From Paenibacillus sp. FSL A5-0031 (lineage in GTDB: Bacteria > Bacillota > Bacilli > Paenibacillales > Paenibacillaceae), in the NCBI RefSeq assembly GCF_001956295.1, contig NZ_MRTD01000024.1:1-64000 (forward strand): 64,000 bases of DNA, read 5' to 3'. Each line of letters starts with the position of its first letter. The stretch's first letter is position 1. The translations under genes were made by a program, and so were the position numbers. Positions 54,030 through 63,188 of the stretch are shown piece by piece. The notes below the pieces were generated by a model. The model made no database searches. It saw only the letters and a program-made list of their open reading frames with translations, and had not been told where the DNA came from.

Positions 54030-56345
54030 TCACCGCTCTAGAGCTTCTCTTCCATCCCAACTCTGCCTATACTGTCCCGGCGTTATGCCTTCGTACTTTT
54101 TAAACACCCTTAGCAAAGATTGGCTGCTTGCAAAGCCGCATTGCTCGGCAATATCTTGAATGGCGTGGTTGGTCTCAGCAAGCAGTGATTTCACTTTTTC
54201 GACACGCCGCTTATTAACAAAATCGACGAGATTCTCTCCGGTTTGCTCTTTGAAAAATCGAGATAAGTAAGTCGGATTAATATCGAAAGCAAGCGAAATG
54301 CTCGTCAGGCTAATATTCATATCATTCAAGTTATGAAGGACATGCTCGACAACTTGGCTCTTCAAATCGGTATTATGGCTTTTCTTCTTTTGCTGCAAAT
54401 AATCACAGGCTTTCTTTAGGAAGTCCAAAATTTCTTCTTCCATCTCTGCGAAGGTTTCGCATTCTGTAATCTGCTTAATTAAATCCGTTTTCTCTACCAT
54501 AATTTCTTTCGTGCTAAGTTGAAGCTGCTCTACCGCTTTCAGCATCGTGCCGACGAGTTCGAACATCAGCAATTTTCCCATTTGAATGGACAGCGTTCCC
54601 TCGGAAAAATTCGTAATGAGGATACGCTGCAGGACAGCCGCCGCCTCATCGTAATTGCCTGCCGCCATCAAGTTAATTAATTGACGTTCGGTATCGAGCG
54701 GATAATACAAATCATTTTTGGGACGCTTAATCGATTCATAGGAAATGATTTGGTTGGAGCCAAGAACAAGCTTATATTCCAGAGACTCGACCGCTTCCTC
54801 GTAACATTTTGGCAGCGTCGACCAAAACGTATGGATATCACTGACACCCACGGAAAAACGAACGAAAAATTTATCTTGAATAAAACGTTTAGCGTCATTT
54901 GCCACTTTGAGCAGCTCTTTCTTTGCTTCCTTCTCTTTCCCTAGGACGTTTACAACGCAAGCAATCATGCCGTCAACTTCCGTGAAATAAGAGCGATGGC
55001 CTGCGGATAACAGCTCCTCAAAAATGTTCGTAACGATCAGGTAAACGAATTGAAGCTTCCTCTCCGCATCCATTTCTTGATTCGCCTGAAACAGCCGTTC
55101 ATAGTCTTCGATCTGCAGCAGCAAGACGGCAAACCGGTCTGTCTCGAACCGAAAATCAAACGATTCAATGGCTTGCGGCAGTGCGGAGCTCATATCCACC
55201 CGGCCTTTCAGCAGACGGGCCAAAAATTGGTTGCGCAGCACTTGATGCTGCTCGAGCAGCTTTCTACTTGCTTCATCTTGGATGGCTGCGCTGTCGGTCA
55301 TAAACGATTGCAGAACCGCAAATTCGTTCGGCATATTCATCATGTTTGTTTTGACCTTTGTTGAAACAAAATTCATCATATTTTGAATAGGGGCATAATT
55401 TCTTCGCGTAAGCCAAAAGGCGCTAAGTCCGCCCAGTCCGATGCAAAGCAGCATCGCAATATAAATCAAATTTTTCAGCAGCTTCACTTTAGCGGAATAC
55501 ACTTGCTCCGGCAAAACCGAAATATAGGTCCAATTCGTCGTATCCGACTTCACATAAGATATGGCCGCATCGTTGCCGTCCACTAGTTCCGTAAGAAAAC
55601 CGCGTTGATTGCTCATTTTCGGTATCGGTAGCTCAGCCAGTCCAGTCTGAGGGCCAGTAATCATGATGGGATGGCCCTCGCCATCGAGGATATAAACCGA
55701 ACTCTCGGTTGCTAGACCGACTTTCGAAATCGCTTGCTTGAGCCGATCCTGATTGAGCAGCACAACAAGAGTCGCAGGGGCAGCTTTAATCTCTTGAATA
55801 GGCAAGGATTGTACGTAAACGAGCGAGTTTTCCGTTTGTTTGGCGCCTTCATTTAATGTAACGAAAAGACCAGCATGGCTCGCCCGGAGCCACTCTGTCC
55901 ATTCCGCAAAGCTTTTTCCCGATGCCTTATGGAGCACGGAATACAAATTGTCTGCCGGCATAAACGTCGTTGTCGTTATCCCATAGTCTTTGTTCTTGAG
56001 ATAAATATAGGCATCAGTTATATTGCCGTTGGCAATCGTATAAGACTGAAGGCTCGAGATCATTTCCATCGTGCCGAACCTGGCTTCCGCCGTATCCAAC
56101 GTTTCACGGTTTAAATACGTCATGACTTTCGGGTCAAACGATAATTGCGTGCCTAACCTGCGAATGTCAGTGATCTGATTGTCCACTAATTGCCGAACCT
56201 GATCGAGGAGCGTGTCGTTAGCTCTGCGCACTTCCTTGACCAGCATTTCTTGTGATTGCAGCAGGACGATCAAGGTAATAAGGATTGGAATAAATAAGAC
56301 AAATAAATACGAGTACAGCCAAAACTTATAAACCTTGCGTTTCAT
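54030..56345 (-). CDS. Membrane-sensor AraC-family regulator
   Basis: A 771-residue regulator of the Paenibacillus/YesN-like type: TM1 at about 8-30, extracellular dCACHE-like sensor (about 35-285), TM2 at about 290-312, a cytoplasmic linker, and a C-terminal double helix-turn-helix (about 665-765; ISLAFDINPTYLSRFFKEQTGENL, IQDIAEQCGFASSQSLLRVFKKYEGITPGQYR split). GGTGG precedes the ATG at 56345. It is upstream of the GH88 gene and downstream of lplC/lplB/lplA-like genes, so it probably activates this uptake and degradation locus in answer to an extracellular oligosaccharide, directly or through the binding protein. Confidence 0.88.
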   Translation of the reverse strand: MKRKVYKFWLYSYLFVLFIPILITLIVLLQSQEMLVKEVRRANDTLLDQVRQLVDNQITDIRRLGTQLSFDPKVMTYLNRETLDTAEARFGTMEMISSLQSYTIANGNITDAYIYLKNKDYGITTTTFMPADNLYSVLHKASGKSFAEWTEWLRASHAGLFVTLNEGAKQTENSLVYVQSLPIQEIKAAPATLVVLLNQDRLKQAISKVGLATESSVYILDGEGHPIMITGPQTGLAELPIPKMSNQRGFLTELVDGNDAAISYVKSDTTNWTYISVLPEQVYSAKVKLLKNLIYIAMLLCIGLGGLSAFWLTRRNYAPIQNMMNFVSTKVKTNMMNMPNEFAVLQSFMTDSAAIQDEASRKLLEQHQVLRNQFLARLLKGRVDMSSALPQAIESFDFRFETDRFAVLLLQIEDYERLFQANQEMDAERKLQFVYLIVTNIFEELLSAGHRSYFTEVDGMIACVVNVLGKEKEAKKELLKVANDAKRFIQDKFFVRFSVGVSDIHTFWSTLPKCYEEAVESLEYKLVLGSNQIISYESIKRPKNDLYYPLDTERQLINLMAAGNYDEAAAVLQRILITNFSEGTLSIQMGKLLMFELVGTMLKAVEQLQLSTKEIMVEKTDLIKQITECETFAEMEEEILDFLKKACDYLQQKKKSHNTDLKSQVVEHVLHNLNDMNISLTSISLAFDINPTYLSRFFKEQTGENLVDFVNKRRVEKVKSLLAETNHAIQDIAEQCGFASSQSLLRVFKKYEGITPGQYRQSWDGREALER

Positions 56346-56389
56346 ATGAGCATCCACCACCAGAGAAATATACTCCGAGTATATACCAA

Positions 56390-57268
56390 CTACTCTTTTA
56401 CCGCACCGATCATAACGCCCTTCGCGAAAAACTTTTGCAGAAACGGATACACAAGCAATATAGGAAGCGTCGCAACCATAATCGTGGCATATTTGATGCT
56501 TTCCCTGATTCCTTCTTGATCCGCCATCGCGTCTCCCAGCTGCATGGAGCTCGTATCGTTAATGACCAATATTTCTCGTAAAATGATCTGCAGCGGAAAT
56601 AATTCACGGTCACGGATAAACAACATCGCATTGAACCAAGAGTTCCAGTGGGCAACGCCGTAGTAAAGAATCATAACCGCGATAATCGGCATGGAAAGCG
56701 GGACGACGATTTTGAACAAAATGCCGAACTCCCCGGAGCCATCTATTTTGGCAGATTCGATCAAGCTCTCGGGAATCGCCTCGAAGGAGGTGCGCATGAT
56801 GATCAGATTCCATGTGCTGATTGCAACCGGCACGATTAACGCCAGCAAGCTGTTGCCCATATGCAGCCAGTTGTTGATCAATAAATAAGTGGGAATCAGT
56901 CCGCCGCTAAAATACATCGTAAATATGATAGCGATCATAATCGGTTTGCGCAGCATGAACTTACGGGACAAGCCGTAGGCGCCAAGCGCCGTGAAAAACA
57001 AGTTAAACAGCGTTCCAGAGAAGAGGATCAGGAGCGTATTCCGGTATCCGCTGAATATATTCGGATTGTCGAGCACGCGGGAGTAAGCCTCCCAGCTAAA
57101 TCCAAGCGGACCTAGGAGCATGCCTTGATGTGCAATCAATCGATTAGAGTCGCTTAAGGAAGCCATTACGACATGATAAAAAGGATAAATGGTGACGACG
57201 ATAAGCAAAAGCATGAGAATGGCGTTCAATATATCAAATGTGCGGTCTGTCATCGTATTATTTTTCAA
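56390..57268 (-). CDS. Carbohydrate ABC transporter permease, LplC/YtcP-like
   Basis: A ~292-residue inner-membrane permease with six spans and the EAA loop FEAIPESLIESAKIDGSGEFGILFKIVVPLS split. It belongs to the MalG/LplC-type group of Paenibacillus oligosaccharide importers. A TTG at 57268 with AAGGGGG upstream is preferred; an ATG at 57289 would overlap the previous stop. Works with the next permease and binding protein; the ATPase is not encoded here and is likely a shared MsmX-type subunit. Confidence 0.88.
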   Translation of the reverse strand: MKNNTMTDRTFDILNAILMLLLIVVTIYPFYHVVMASLSDSNRLIAHQGMLLGPLGFSWEAYSRVLDNPNIFSGYRNTLLILFSGTLFNLFFTALGAYGLSRKFMLRKPIMIAIIFTMYFSGGLIPTYLLINNWLHMGNSLLALIVPVAISTWNLIIMRTSFEAIPESLIESAKIDGSGEFGILFKIVVPLSMPIIAVMILYYGVAHWNSWFNAMLFIRDRELFPLQIILREILVINDTSSMQLGDAMADQEGIRESIKYATIMVATLPILLVYPFLQKFFAKGVMIGAVKE

Positions 57269-57282
57269 GTTCCCATTCCCCC

Positions 57283-58191
57283 TTACCATAATCGGTTCCC
57301 GGATACCCGGCGGGAAAACCAGTTGGCGCTGATGAGCAAAATAAAGTTGATGCCTGCTTGAAACAAGCCGACAGCAGAAGTAAAGCTGTAGTCCTGGCCT
57401 TCCGCAAGCCCTTTCCTGTACACAAAGGAGGAGATAATATCCGCAGTCTCATAGGTATTCGGATTGTAGAGCAATATAATCTTCTCAAATCCGATATCCA
57501 TCAGTCCCCCGATTCTAAGAATGAGCAAAATCATTATGATTGGAATCAATCCCGGAAGCGTAATGCTCCACATTTGCCTAAACCTCCCGGCACCATCGAC
57601 TCTAGCCGCTTCGTAGAGCTCGGGATTAATGCCGCTGAGCGCCGCCAAGAAGATGATGGACGACCAGCCAAGCTCCTGCCATATGCTGGAGAATACATAA
57701 ATGAACCGAAAGTTAGCGGCATCGCCAAGCAAAGTAGTGCGTTCACCCCCGAAAAATTCGATCATCGTACTGATAATCCCATCACGGTTCGTAAAATCGA
57801 GAATGAGTCCGCAAATGACAATGAGCGATACAAAGTGAGGCAGATAGACGACCGTTTGAACGACGTTTTTGAACAGCTTCAAACGGATTTCATTAAGCAA
57901 AATAGCAAGAATAATCGGCGCTGGAAAACCAAACAAGAGCTGATAGAAGCTTAGCAGCAGCGTATTGCGCAGCACCCGCCAAAAGTAGATGCTGTCAAAA
58001 AAGTCCTTGAAGTTGTCAAGGCCAACCCATGGGCTTCCCCATACACCCTTGGCAATACTGAAATCCTTAAAGGCAATAATCGAACCGTACATCGGAAGAT
58101 ATTTGAAAATAAAATAATACAAAACAACTGGCAGCACCATAAAATAGATGGCTTTATTTCTCACAAGATCGTTAGCTAGTTTTCTCATCAT
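57283..58191 (-). CDS. Carbohydrate ABC transporter permease, LplB-like
   Basis: A 302-residue permease (LplB/UgpA-like) with six spans. It shows YLPMYGSIIAFKDF at the N-terminal side and the EAA motif NPELYEAARVDGAGRFRQMWSITLPGL split. It pairs with the downstream LplC-like protein. The start has MMRK with a weak GAGAG upstream. Confidence 0.9.
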   Translation of the reverse strand: MMRKLANDLVRNKAIYFMVLPVVLYYFIFKYLPMYGSIIAFKDFSIAKGVWGSPWVGLDNFKDFFDSIYFWRVLRNTLLLSFYQLLFGFPAPIILAILLNEIRLKLFKNVVQTVVYLPHFVSLIVICGLILDFTNRDGIISTMIEFFGGERTTLLGDAANFRFIYVFSSIWQELGWSSIIFLAALSGINPELYEAARVDGAGRFRQMWSITLPGLIPIIMILLILRIGGLMDIGFEKIILLYNPNTYETADIISSFVYRKGLAEGQDYSFTSAVGLFQAGINFILLISANWFSRRVSGNRLW

Positions 58192-58266
58192 CGCAGGTGC
58201 ACTCTCTTTCCACCGAAATTGATTTTTAAAGGAAGGGGAGTGTGTTCCCCCCTTCCTTCAATCGGT

Positions 58267-59916
58267 TTAACGTTTGTTGAAACGGTCGAAAGCGGCTTGC
58301 TGAATTTCTATCGCGCGCTCGATTCCCATTTTCTTAAACTGCTCGATCGCTTTATCGAAGCTGTCCAAACTAGAGGTGCCCATAATCAGTTTCGTGACAA
58401 TCTCTGAACGATACGTATCCACATCCGTCATAATTTTGCTGAATTCGCTTGCTTCCTCCGGCGTTAAAGAAACAGGAGGAATGAGAACGGAGGCAGAGTT
58501 TTTCGCGAATTTAGCATACGCTTTTACTGCTTCCTTCTGGGCGTCGAGCGAATAGTATTGGTCATTATAACGGTCATCGTCCGGACCCGGGAACGGATAG
58601 TTCGCAATGAAGTTTTTCGCCATCGCTTGGCCGATCGGCAGTCCGTCCGGATTTTTCATGATCAAATCCGTAAATTTAGGCTGGCCATCCACCAGCGTAT
58701 ACGTTGTGCCGTCAATACCGAAGTTTTTCAGCATAGCGCCTTCTTCGCTGAACAAATAATCAAGCGCCTTAATCGTAGCTTCCGGATTTTTGTTTGCGCT
58801 TGTGATGACGGCTCCCGTATTGCTGTAATCCCAGCCGGTTTCCGTAAATTTAGGCTCATCTCCTTTATTCATTACCGGATATTGAACGGCGGAAAGCATC
58901 GCCTTCGGATCCGCCTGCTGCAAGGAAGGAAGCCATGCGCCCATGCTGCCACCAATGTAACCGAAGGTAGCGGCTGCCTTGCCTGAAGTGATTTTCGCTT
59001 CCTTCGCTTTGTTGTCGTTGGAAGCATAGTCCGGATCAATCAAACCCTCTTTATACCATTTTTGCATACGCGCTAAGTAGTCCTTAAATGCAGGCTGAAG
59101 CGGCCCATACTCAATTTTGTCGCCATTCAGATAAAAATCTTTGCCGATGCCGTATGCCCCGATAAAGTCCATCGAGCTTTTTGATCCTAGAAGCATGTCT
59201 TTCTCGGACGTATATGGAATGACGCCTTTTTTCTCTTTAATCGTTTTTAGAACAATCTCCCATTCGTCGATCGTTTCGGGCAGCTGCAAGCCCAGCTCAT
59301 CGAGCCAATCCTTCCGTATCATCTGGCCGGAGAACGTTTTGTATTTGCCGTGATCGCCAACCTTCAGGTTAGGGAATACGTAAATATCGCCGTTATCCGC
59401 TTTAATTTGCTTGGCGATAAGCGGATATTCCTCGAGAATTTTTTTCAAATTCGGTGCGTGCTGATCAATAAGATCGTTTAATTTAATAATCGTTCCATCC
59501 TGAAACAGCTTGGCTGGACCGCCTTGGAAGTTGGACATGTTCCACACAATCAAATCCGGAAGCACATTGGAAGCTACCATCACGCCGAATTGCTGCTGGG
59601 CATCGGCACCCGTGCCCGTCGGATGTTCAAAGTCGAATTTCACATTCGTCTTTTTCTCCCATTCCTGCACCATCGCTACATCGCTTAAGCTTTGAACGAC
59701 GGCTTGCGCATTAGGGTTTAAAGGATGCCAGAGCTTTAGCTTTACAGGTCCAGCCGATTTATCGCCTTTCCCCGCATTCTCTTTCGCTCCGTTGCCGGAT
59801 GCCGCGTTATTAGCGGGTTGTTCTGACTTGCCGCTGGAGCAAGCCGTTGCAATTCCTCCGAACATCAATACGATGGCAAGCAGCAGAGCAATTCTAGTAA
59901 AAATACTTCTTTTCAT
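58267..59916 (-). CDS. Oligosaccharide-binding lipoprotein of the ABC transporter, LplA-like
   Basis: A 549-residue extracellular solute-binding lipoprotein. Signal peptide with lipobox IATAC at about residue 26, a Gly/Lys/Asn-rich linker, then the large two-lobed binding domain (about 55-540): KLWHPLNPNAQAVVQSLSDV, KDWLDELGLQLPETIDEWE split. It is upstream of the permeases in the usual lplA-lplB-lplC order. GGGGAG precedes the ATG. It probably binds unsaturated uronic acid oligosaccharides, given the GH88 neighbour. Confidence 0.9.
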   Translation of the reverse strand: MKRSIFTRIALLLAIVLMFGGIATACSSGKSEQPANNAASGNGAKENAGKGDKSAGPVKLKLWHPLNPNAQAVVQSLSDVAMVQEWEKKTNVKFDFEHPTGTGADAQQQFGVMVASNVLPDLIVWNMSNFQGGPAKLFQDGTIIKLNDLIDQHAPNLKKILEEYPLIAKQIKADNGDIYVFPNLKVGDHGKYKTFSGQMIRKDWLDELGLQLPETIDEWEIVLKTIKEKKGVIPYTSEKDMLLGSKSSMDFIGAYGIGKDFYLNGDKIEYGPLQPAFKDYLARMQKWYKEGLIDPDYASNDNKAKEAKITSGKAAATFGYIGGSMGAWLPSLQQADPKAMLSAVQYPVMNKGDEPKFTETGWDYSNTGAVITSANKNPEATIKALDYLFSEEGAMLKNFGIDGTTYTLVDGQPKFTDLIMKNPDGLPIGQAMAKNFIANYPFPGPDDDRYNDQYYSLDAQKEAVKAYAKFAKNSASVLIPPVSLTPEEASEFSKIMTDVDTYRSEIVTKLIMGTSSLDSFDKAIEQFKKMGIERAIEIQQAAFDRFNKR

Positions 59917-60191
59917 GCGTGACTCCCCTTTACGAATTTATTTATGAGACGCCTGCCGGTTGCCGGCTCGCCTTAATCCCAATCTAATGGATATTAGCAG
60001 CCCCGTACATTTTCAATTGCTATAACGGTATTCATTTTTGTACAAACAGCGATTTACGATTCTTTACACGATATCCTTTTTTGTAGAAAACCTTTAAACA
60101 ATGCTGTTGCGACGCCGTATTTCAACCTCATCGGGTTCGGCCCGAGACCCGGGAATTCCTCTACCTGAACAAGAATAGAAATGATTTCCGC
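59917..60191. other. Promoter region of the sugar-uptake operon
   Basis: About 275 bp with no gene, upstream of the binding-protein gene. It holds two direct repeats with TTTTTGTACAAAC (60033-60045) and TTTTTTGTAGAAAAC (60078-60092), about 46 bp apart, possible AraC-type sites. Confidence 0.4.
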
Positions 60192-60236
60192 AAAAAAAAG
60201 ATGTCCCGGATTCCTAAGAATATTCGGGACATCTTT
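60191..60236 (-). terminator. Terminator of the phosphoesterase gene
   Basis: AAAGATGTCCCG and CGGGACATCTTT perfect 12-bp stem; the minus strand continues with TTTTTTTTG. Confidence 0.92.
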
Positions 60237-60270
60237 GCTTCTTCGGGCTATTTAATTATAAGTGCTCGTA

Positions 60271-61239
60271 TTATCCGATTTCCGGCTGATGCTCCGGCTG
60301 ATGCAGGGCGACCGTGCCGTCATCAAGACGCAGCCATGATTCCACTTTCCGTTCGTTTTCGGTCAAGCGGATCACGCGGGCACCCCGTGGGAAGCCTTCC
60401 TTGCCGTAAGTGTTGTATCCTGTTGCTCGTCCGTAATAAAGGCGAATCCCGTAAAGCTCTCCCCAATAGTCGTTCGTGTGGTCATGGCCGCAAAAAGTTG
60501 CAATCACGTCTCCCTGTGCCAACATCGCTGAGAAGAAACCTGCTTGCGTATGCGCGGCGCATACCCCCTCATGTTTATGGCCATAGCACACTTCCCGGTC
60601 CCACACTTCTTGGTATTCAGGCAGAGGGATGTGAAAGAATGCGAGTGCCGGCAATGCAGCGCCCTGATGACGAGCTTTCCACGCCTTGGATTGCTCCATG
60701 TACCACTGCACTTGATCATGCTGAATCCAATCGTAGCCGGGTACGCCAGGCAGCTTGGAATAATCGCCAGAATCCAGGCAATAGAGCATAGCAGCCTCTT
60801 GATCGTTGTCAGACCCATGTACAGGCAACGCGTAGTTGCCTGTGCCATGGATATCCCGCGGTCCCGATTCGGCAAAGGTGTGAGCGTACTTTAGCACCTC
60901 GCCCATCAGGTCGTCGCGGGTAATATCGTTCTCCGTATCGTGGTTGCCGAATACGATTCCCCACGGAATGCCTCGCTGCTCGGCAGCGGCAACCGCGTCC
61001 CGAAACGCTTGAAGCGGATCTTGGCATAAGACTGCCCCGTCTGAACCTCTGCCCGTGTAAATGACATCTCCTGTAAACATAACAAAATCCGGTTGTTCAG
61101 CCTCAAGTACAAGCTCCATCGCAGCCTTGGAACGCAAATCTAAGTCCGCTCCGTCCTGCCAATGAATATCTGTGAACTGGACAATTGTAAAAGTGCCGTC
61201 TTTGCGAAAACGAAGCTCTTTGGCTTTTTCCATCTTCAT
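60271..61239 (-). CDS. Calcineurin-like metallophosphoesterase (Dcr2-like)
   Basis: A 322-residue metallophosphoesterase with the full metal-binding set: VQFTDIHW (Asp, His), FTGDVIYTG, VFGNHDTEN, FFHIPLPE and CGHDHTND. The closest type I know is the purple acid phosphatase/Dcr2 group, often found with sugar-uptake genes in Paenibacillus. GAGGGAG precedes the ATG. No signal peptide is visible, so it is probably cytoplasmic; substrate unknown. Confidence 0.85.
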   Translation of the reverse strand: MKMEKAKELRFRKDGTFTIVQFTDIHWQDGADLDLRSKAAMELVLEAEQPDFVMFTGDVIYTGRGSDGAVLCQDPLQAFRDAVAAAEQRGIPWGIVFGNHDTENDITRDDLMGEVLKYAHTFAESGPRDIHGTGNYALPVHGSDNDQEAAMLYCLDSGDYSKLPGVPGYDWIQHDQVQWYMEQSKAWKARHQGAALPALAFFHIPLPEYQEVWDREVCYGHKHEGVCAAHTQAGFFSAMLAQGDVIATFCGHDHTNDYWGELYGIRLYYGRATGYNTYGKEGFPRGARVIRLTENERKVESWLRLDDGTVALHQPEHQPEIG

Positions 61240-61277
61240 TCTAACTCCCTCTCCATTAGGTATTCACGTACTATTGT

Positions 61278-62132
61278 TTAATGCCCTGATGACGCAATCA
61301 TAATGATACCCATAACTACAGCGATCGAAGCCGTAATTCTGCGAGTCCCTTGCGACTCTTTTAATACAAATAGACCAAGGAGCGTGCCAAACACGATTCC
61401 CACCTCGCGCATAGGCGCAACTGTGGAAATATTGGCATTTCTAGCTGCAAACAAAAACAGCAAGTACGAGCCCGGAGACAAGATAGCGCCAATCCAAATA
61501 ATATTAATATGAGTGCGAATAACATGCTTAAGCCGTTTAGAACGAAGAACAGCAGGTGTCAGTCCGAGTACAAACCCAATATTCGTCACCTCAAGCAGCG
61601 CAAGCGGAGAGAGATGCTGCAAATTCACTTTATCGATAAGCGTGTAAGTGGTAATGCATAGCCCAACGCTCATCGCCAGCAGTACAGGCTTATAGAAAGA
61701 CTGCTGATGCCCTTTGCCCGAAGATCTTCCGATCATGACGATGAACCCGATCAGCATAAAGCTGAGTCCGATCCACCCCCACAAAGGCAATGTCTCTTTT
61801 AATAGCAATACGCCGATGGCTGGGATAAGCAAGGTTGGTGTCCCCCGCATGATCGGATACACTTGCGATAAATCTCCAGCATTATAGGTGTAAGCGAGCA
61901 ACAGCGAATAAACGCTTTGCATAATTAGCGATGCCCCGATTAACAGCCACTGTGTCTGAGATAGTGACGCACTCGAAAGTTCATTAATGAGTGTCGGCAG
62001 CAAAACAATAGTTGCAGGCATATAAATCACCCATAAGAACAACGCTTTATCCGTACTTTGCTTTGCTAGCATATTCCACACCGCATGCGCCAAACCGGAA
62101 CACAAGACAAGAATAAGAGAAATAACAATCAA
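61278..62132 (-). CDS. EamA/DMT-superfamily transporter
   Basis: A 284-residue integral membrane protein with about ten hydrophobic segments and two EamA-like halves. Landmarks are LVLCSGLAHAVWNMLAKQS near the start, QVYPIMRGTPTLLIPAIGVLLLKE at the end of the first half and SPGSYLLFLFAARNANISTVAPMREVGIVFG split at the second. The start is TTG, with GGAGGTG about 10 bases upstream. Substrate unknown (metabolite or drug export). It is downstream of the DeoR regulator gene, which has its own terminator. Confidence 0.85.
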   Translation of the reverse strand: MIVISLILVLCSGLAHAVWNMLAKQSTDKALFLWVIYMPATIVLLPTLINELSSASLSQTQWLLIGASLIMQSVYSLLLAYTYNAGDLSQVYPIMRGTPTLLIPAIGVLLLKETLPLWGWIGLSFMLIGFIVMIGRSSGKGHQQSFYKPVLLAMSVGLCITTYTLIDKVNLQHLSPLALLEVTNIGFVLGLTPAVLRSKRLKHVIRTHINIIWIGAILSPGSYLLFLFAARNANISTVAPMREVGIVFGTLLGLFVLKESQGTRRITASIAVVMGIIMIASSGH

Positions 62133-62257
62133 TTAAGAAACACCTCCATCGATCCTCATTTAGATTCAACTATCAGTTCCACATATTCCAACACAATATC
62201 ACACAAACACACACATTTACAATATCTTAATATTTACTTTTCATTAGAAAGCAAAAA

Positions 62258-62286
62258 AAGACCCTTGGTATATAACCAAGAGTCTT
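62258..62286 (-). terminator. Terminator of the DeoR regulator gene
   Basis: AAGAC(C)CTTGG-TATATAA-CCAAG(A)GTCTT, followed on the minus strand by TTTTTG. Confidence 0.88.
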
Positions 62287-62319
62287 AAGGACAGTCAAAG
62301 TCCCCTTTATTATTCATCT

Positions 62320-63087
62320 CTACTCATAAACAATCTCAATGCCGCTCCGTTTATATTTATCGACTAGATCAAGGCTGATCTTCGAATCTGTAACGAAACG
62401 TTCTACATCCGCGCAACCGCACACCTTGAGCAGGGAGACTTGATCAAATTTGCTGCTGTCTGCAAGCGCGATCGTGCTTTTTGCGTTTGCTTGCATAATC
62501 TTCTTCACCTGTACTTCACCAATCGCGTTGTCGGTAATGCCTTCGTCCAATGTAACTCCGCTCATGCTCATAAAAAACAAGTCTGCATGAAAGCGGGAAG
62601 CGAATTCTTCAGCCAAGTCTCCGATAATGCTCTGTTCTGCTTGACGGATAATACCTCCGATCATGATCAGCGTAAAACCGGGGACATCGATTAATTCATT
62701 TACGATTGGCAAGGAATTCGTAATAATCGTCAATCGCTCGAACTTTGTCTTGAGCATCTTCGCAATCTGAGTATTGGTTGTGCTTACATCAAGTGCGATG
62801 GACATTCCTTCCGTTACATATCGAATGGCGAGCTGTGACAATTCCGTTTTCTCCGTCAAGTAAATCGATTCACGAATCGGCAGCGGGATTTCCCGGCTGT
62901 AATCCGGCTCTTTTAAAATCGCACCGCCATGAACCCTCTGCAATAAGCCTAGGTTCTCCAAATGCTCTAGATCGCGCCTTATCGTTTCAAAAGAAACGCC
63001 AAACGATTCCATAAGTTCCGACGCTCGAATCGATTTGTCGCTATTTATTTTTTGGATAATTAATTGATGCCGCTGCTGTGCGAACAA
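62320..63087 (-). CDS. DeoR-family sugar-responsive regulator
   Basis: A 255-residue regulator. N-terminal DeoR helix-turn-helix at about 1-58 (ASELMESFGVSFETIRRDLEHLENLGLLQRVHGGA split) and a C-terminal sugar-phosphate sensor domain (about 75-250; ALDVSTTNTQIAKML, MIGGIIRQAEQSIIGD, IALADSSKFDQ). The start is TTG with GAGGAG 10 bases upstream. It precedes an EamA transporter gene, and its targets are unknown. Confidence 0.9.
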   Translation of the reverse strand: MFAQQRHQLIIQKINSDKSIRASELMESFGVSFETIRRDLEHLENLGLLQRVHGGAILKEPDYSREIPLPIRESIYLTEKTELSQLAIRYVTEGMSIALDVSTTNTQIAKMLKTKFERLTIITNSLPIVNELIDVPGFTLIMIGGIIRQAEQSIIGDLAEEFASRFHADLFFMSMSGVTLDEGITDNAIGEVQVKKIMQANAKSTIALADSSKFDQVSLLKVCGCADVERFVTDSKISLDLVDKYKRSGIEIVYE

Positions 63088-63188
63088 TTGCTATCACTCC
63101 TCTATGCCGTGCCTTTCGGTAATTCCTGCTTCTTGATTAGTAGTCTACCATAAATCAAGGAAAGAGGCTCAGCCGCTAAGAGCAGTGT

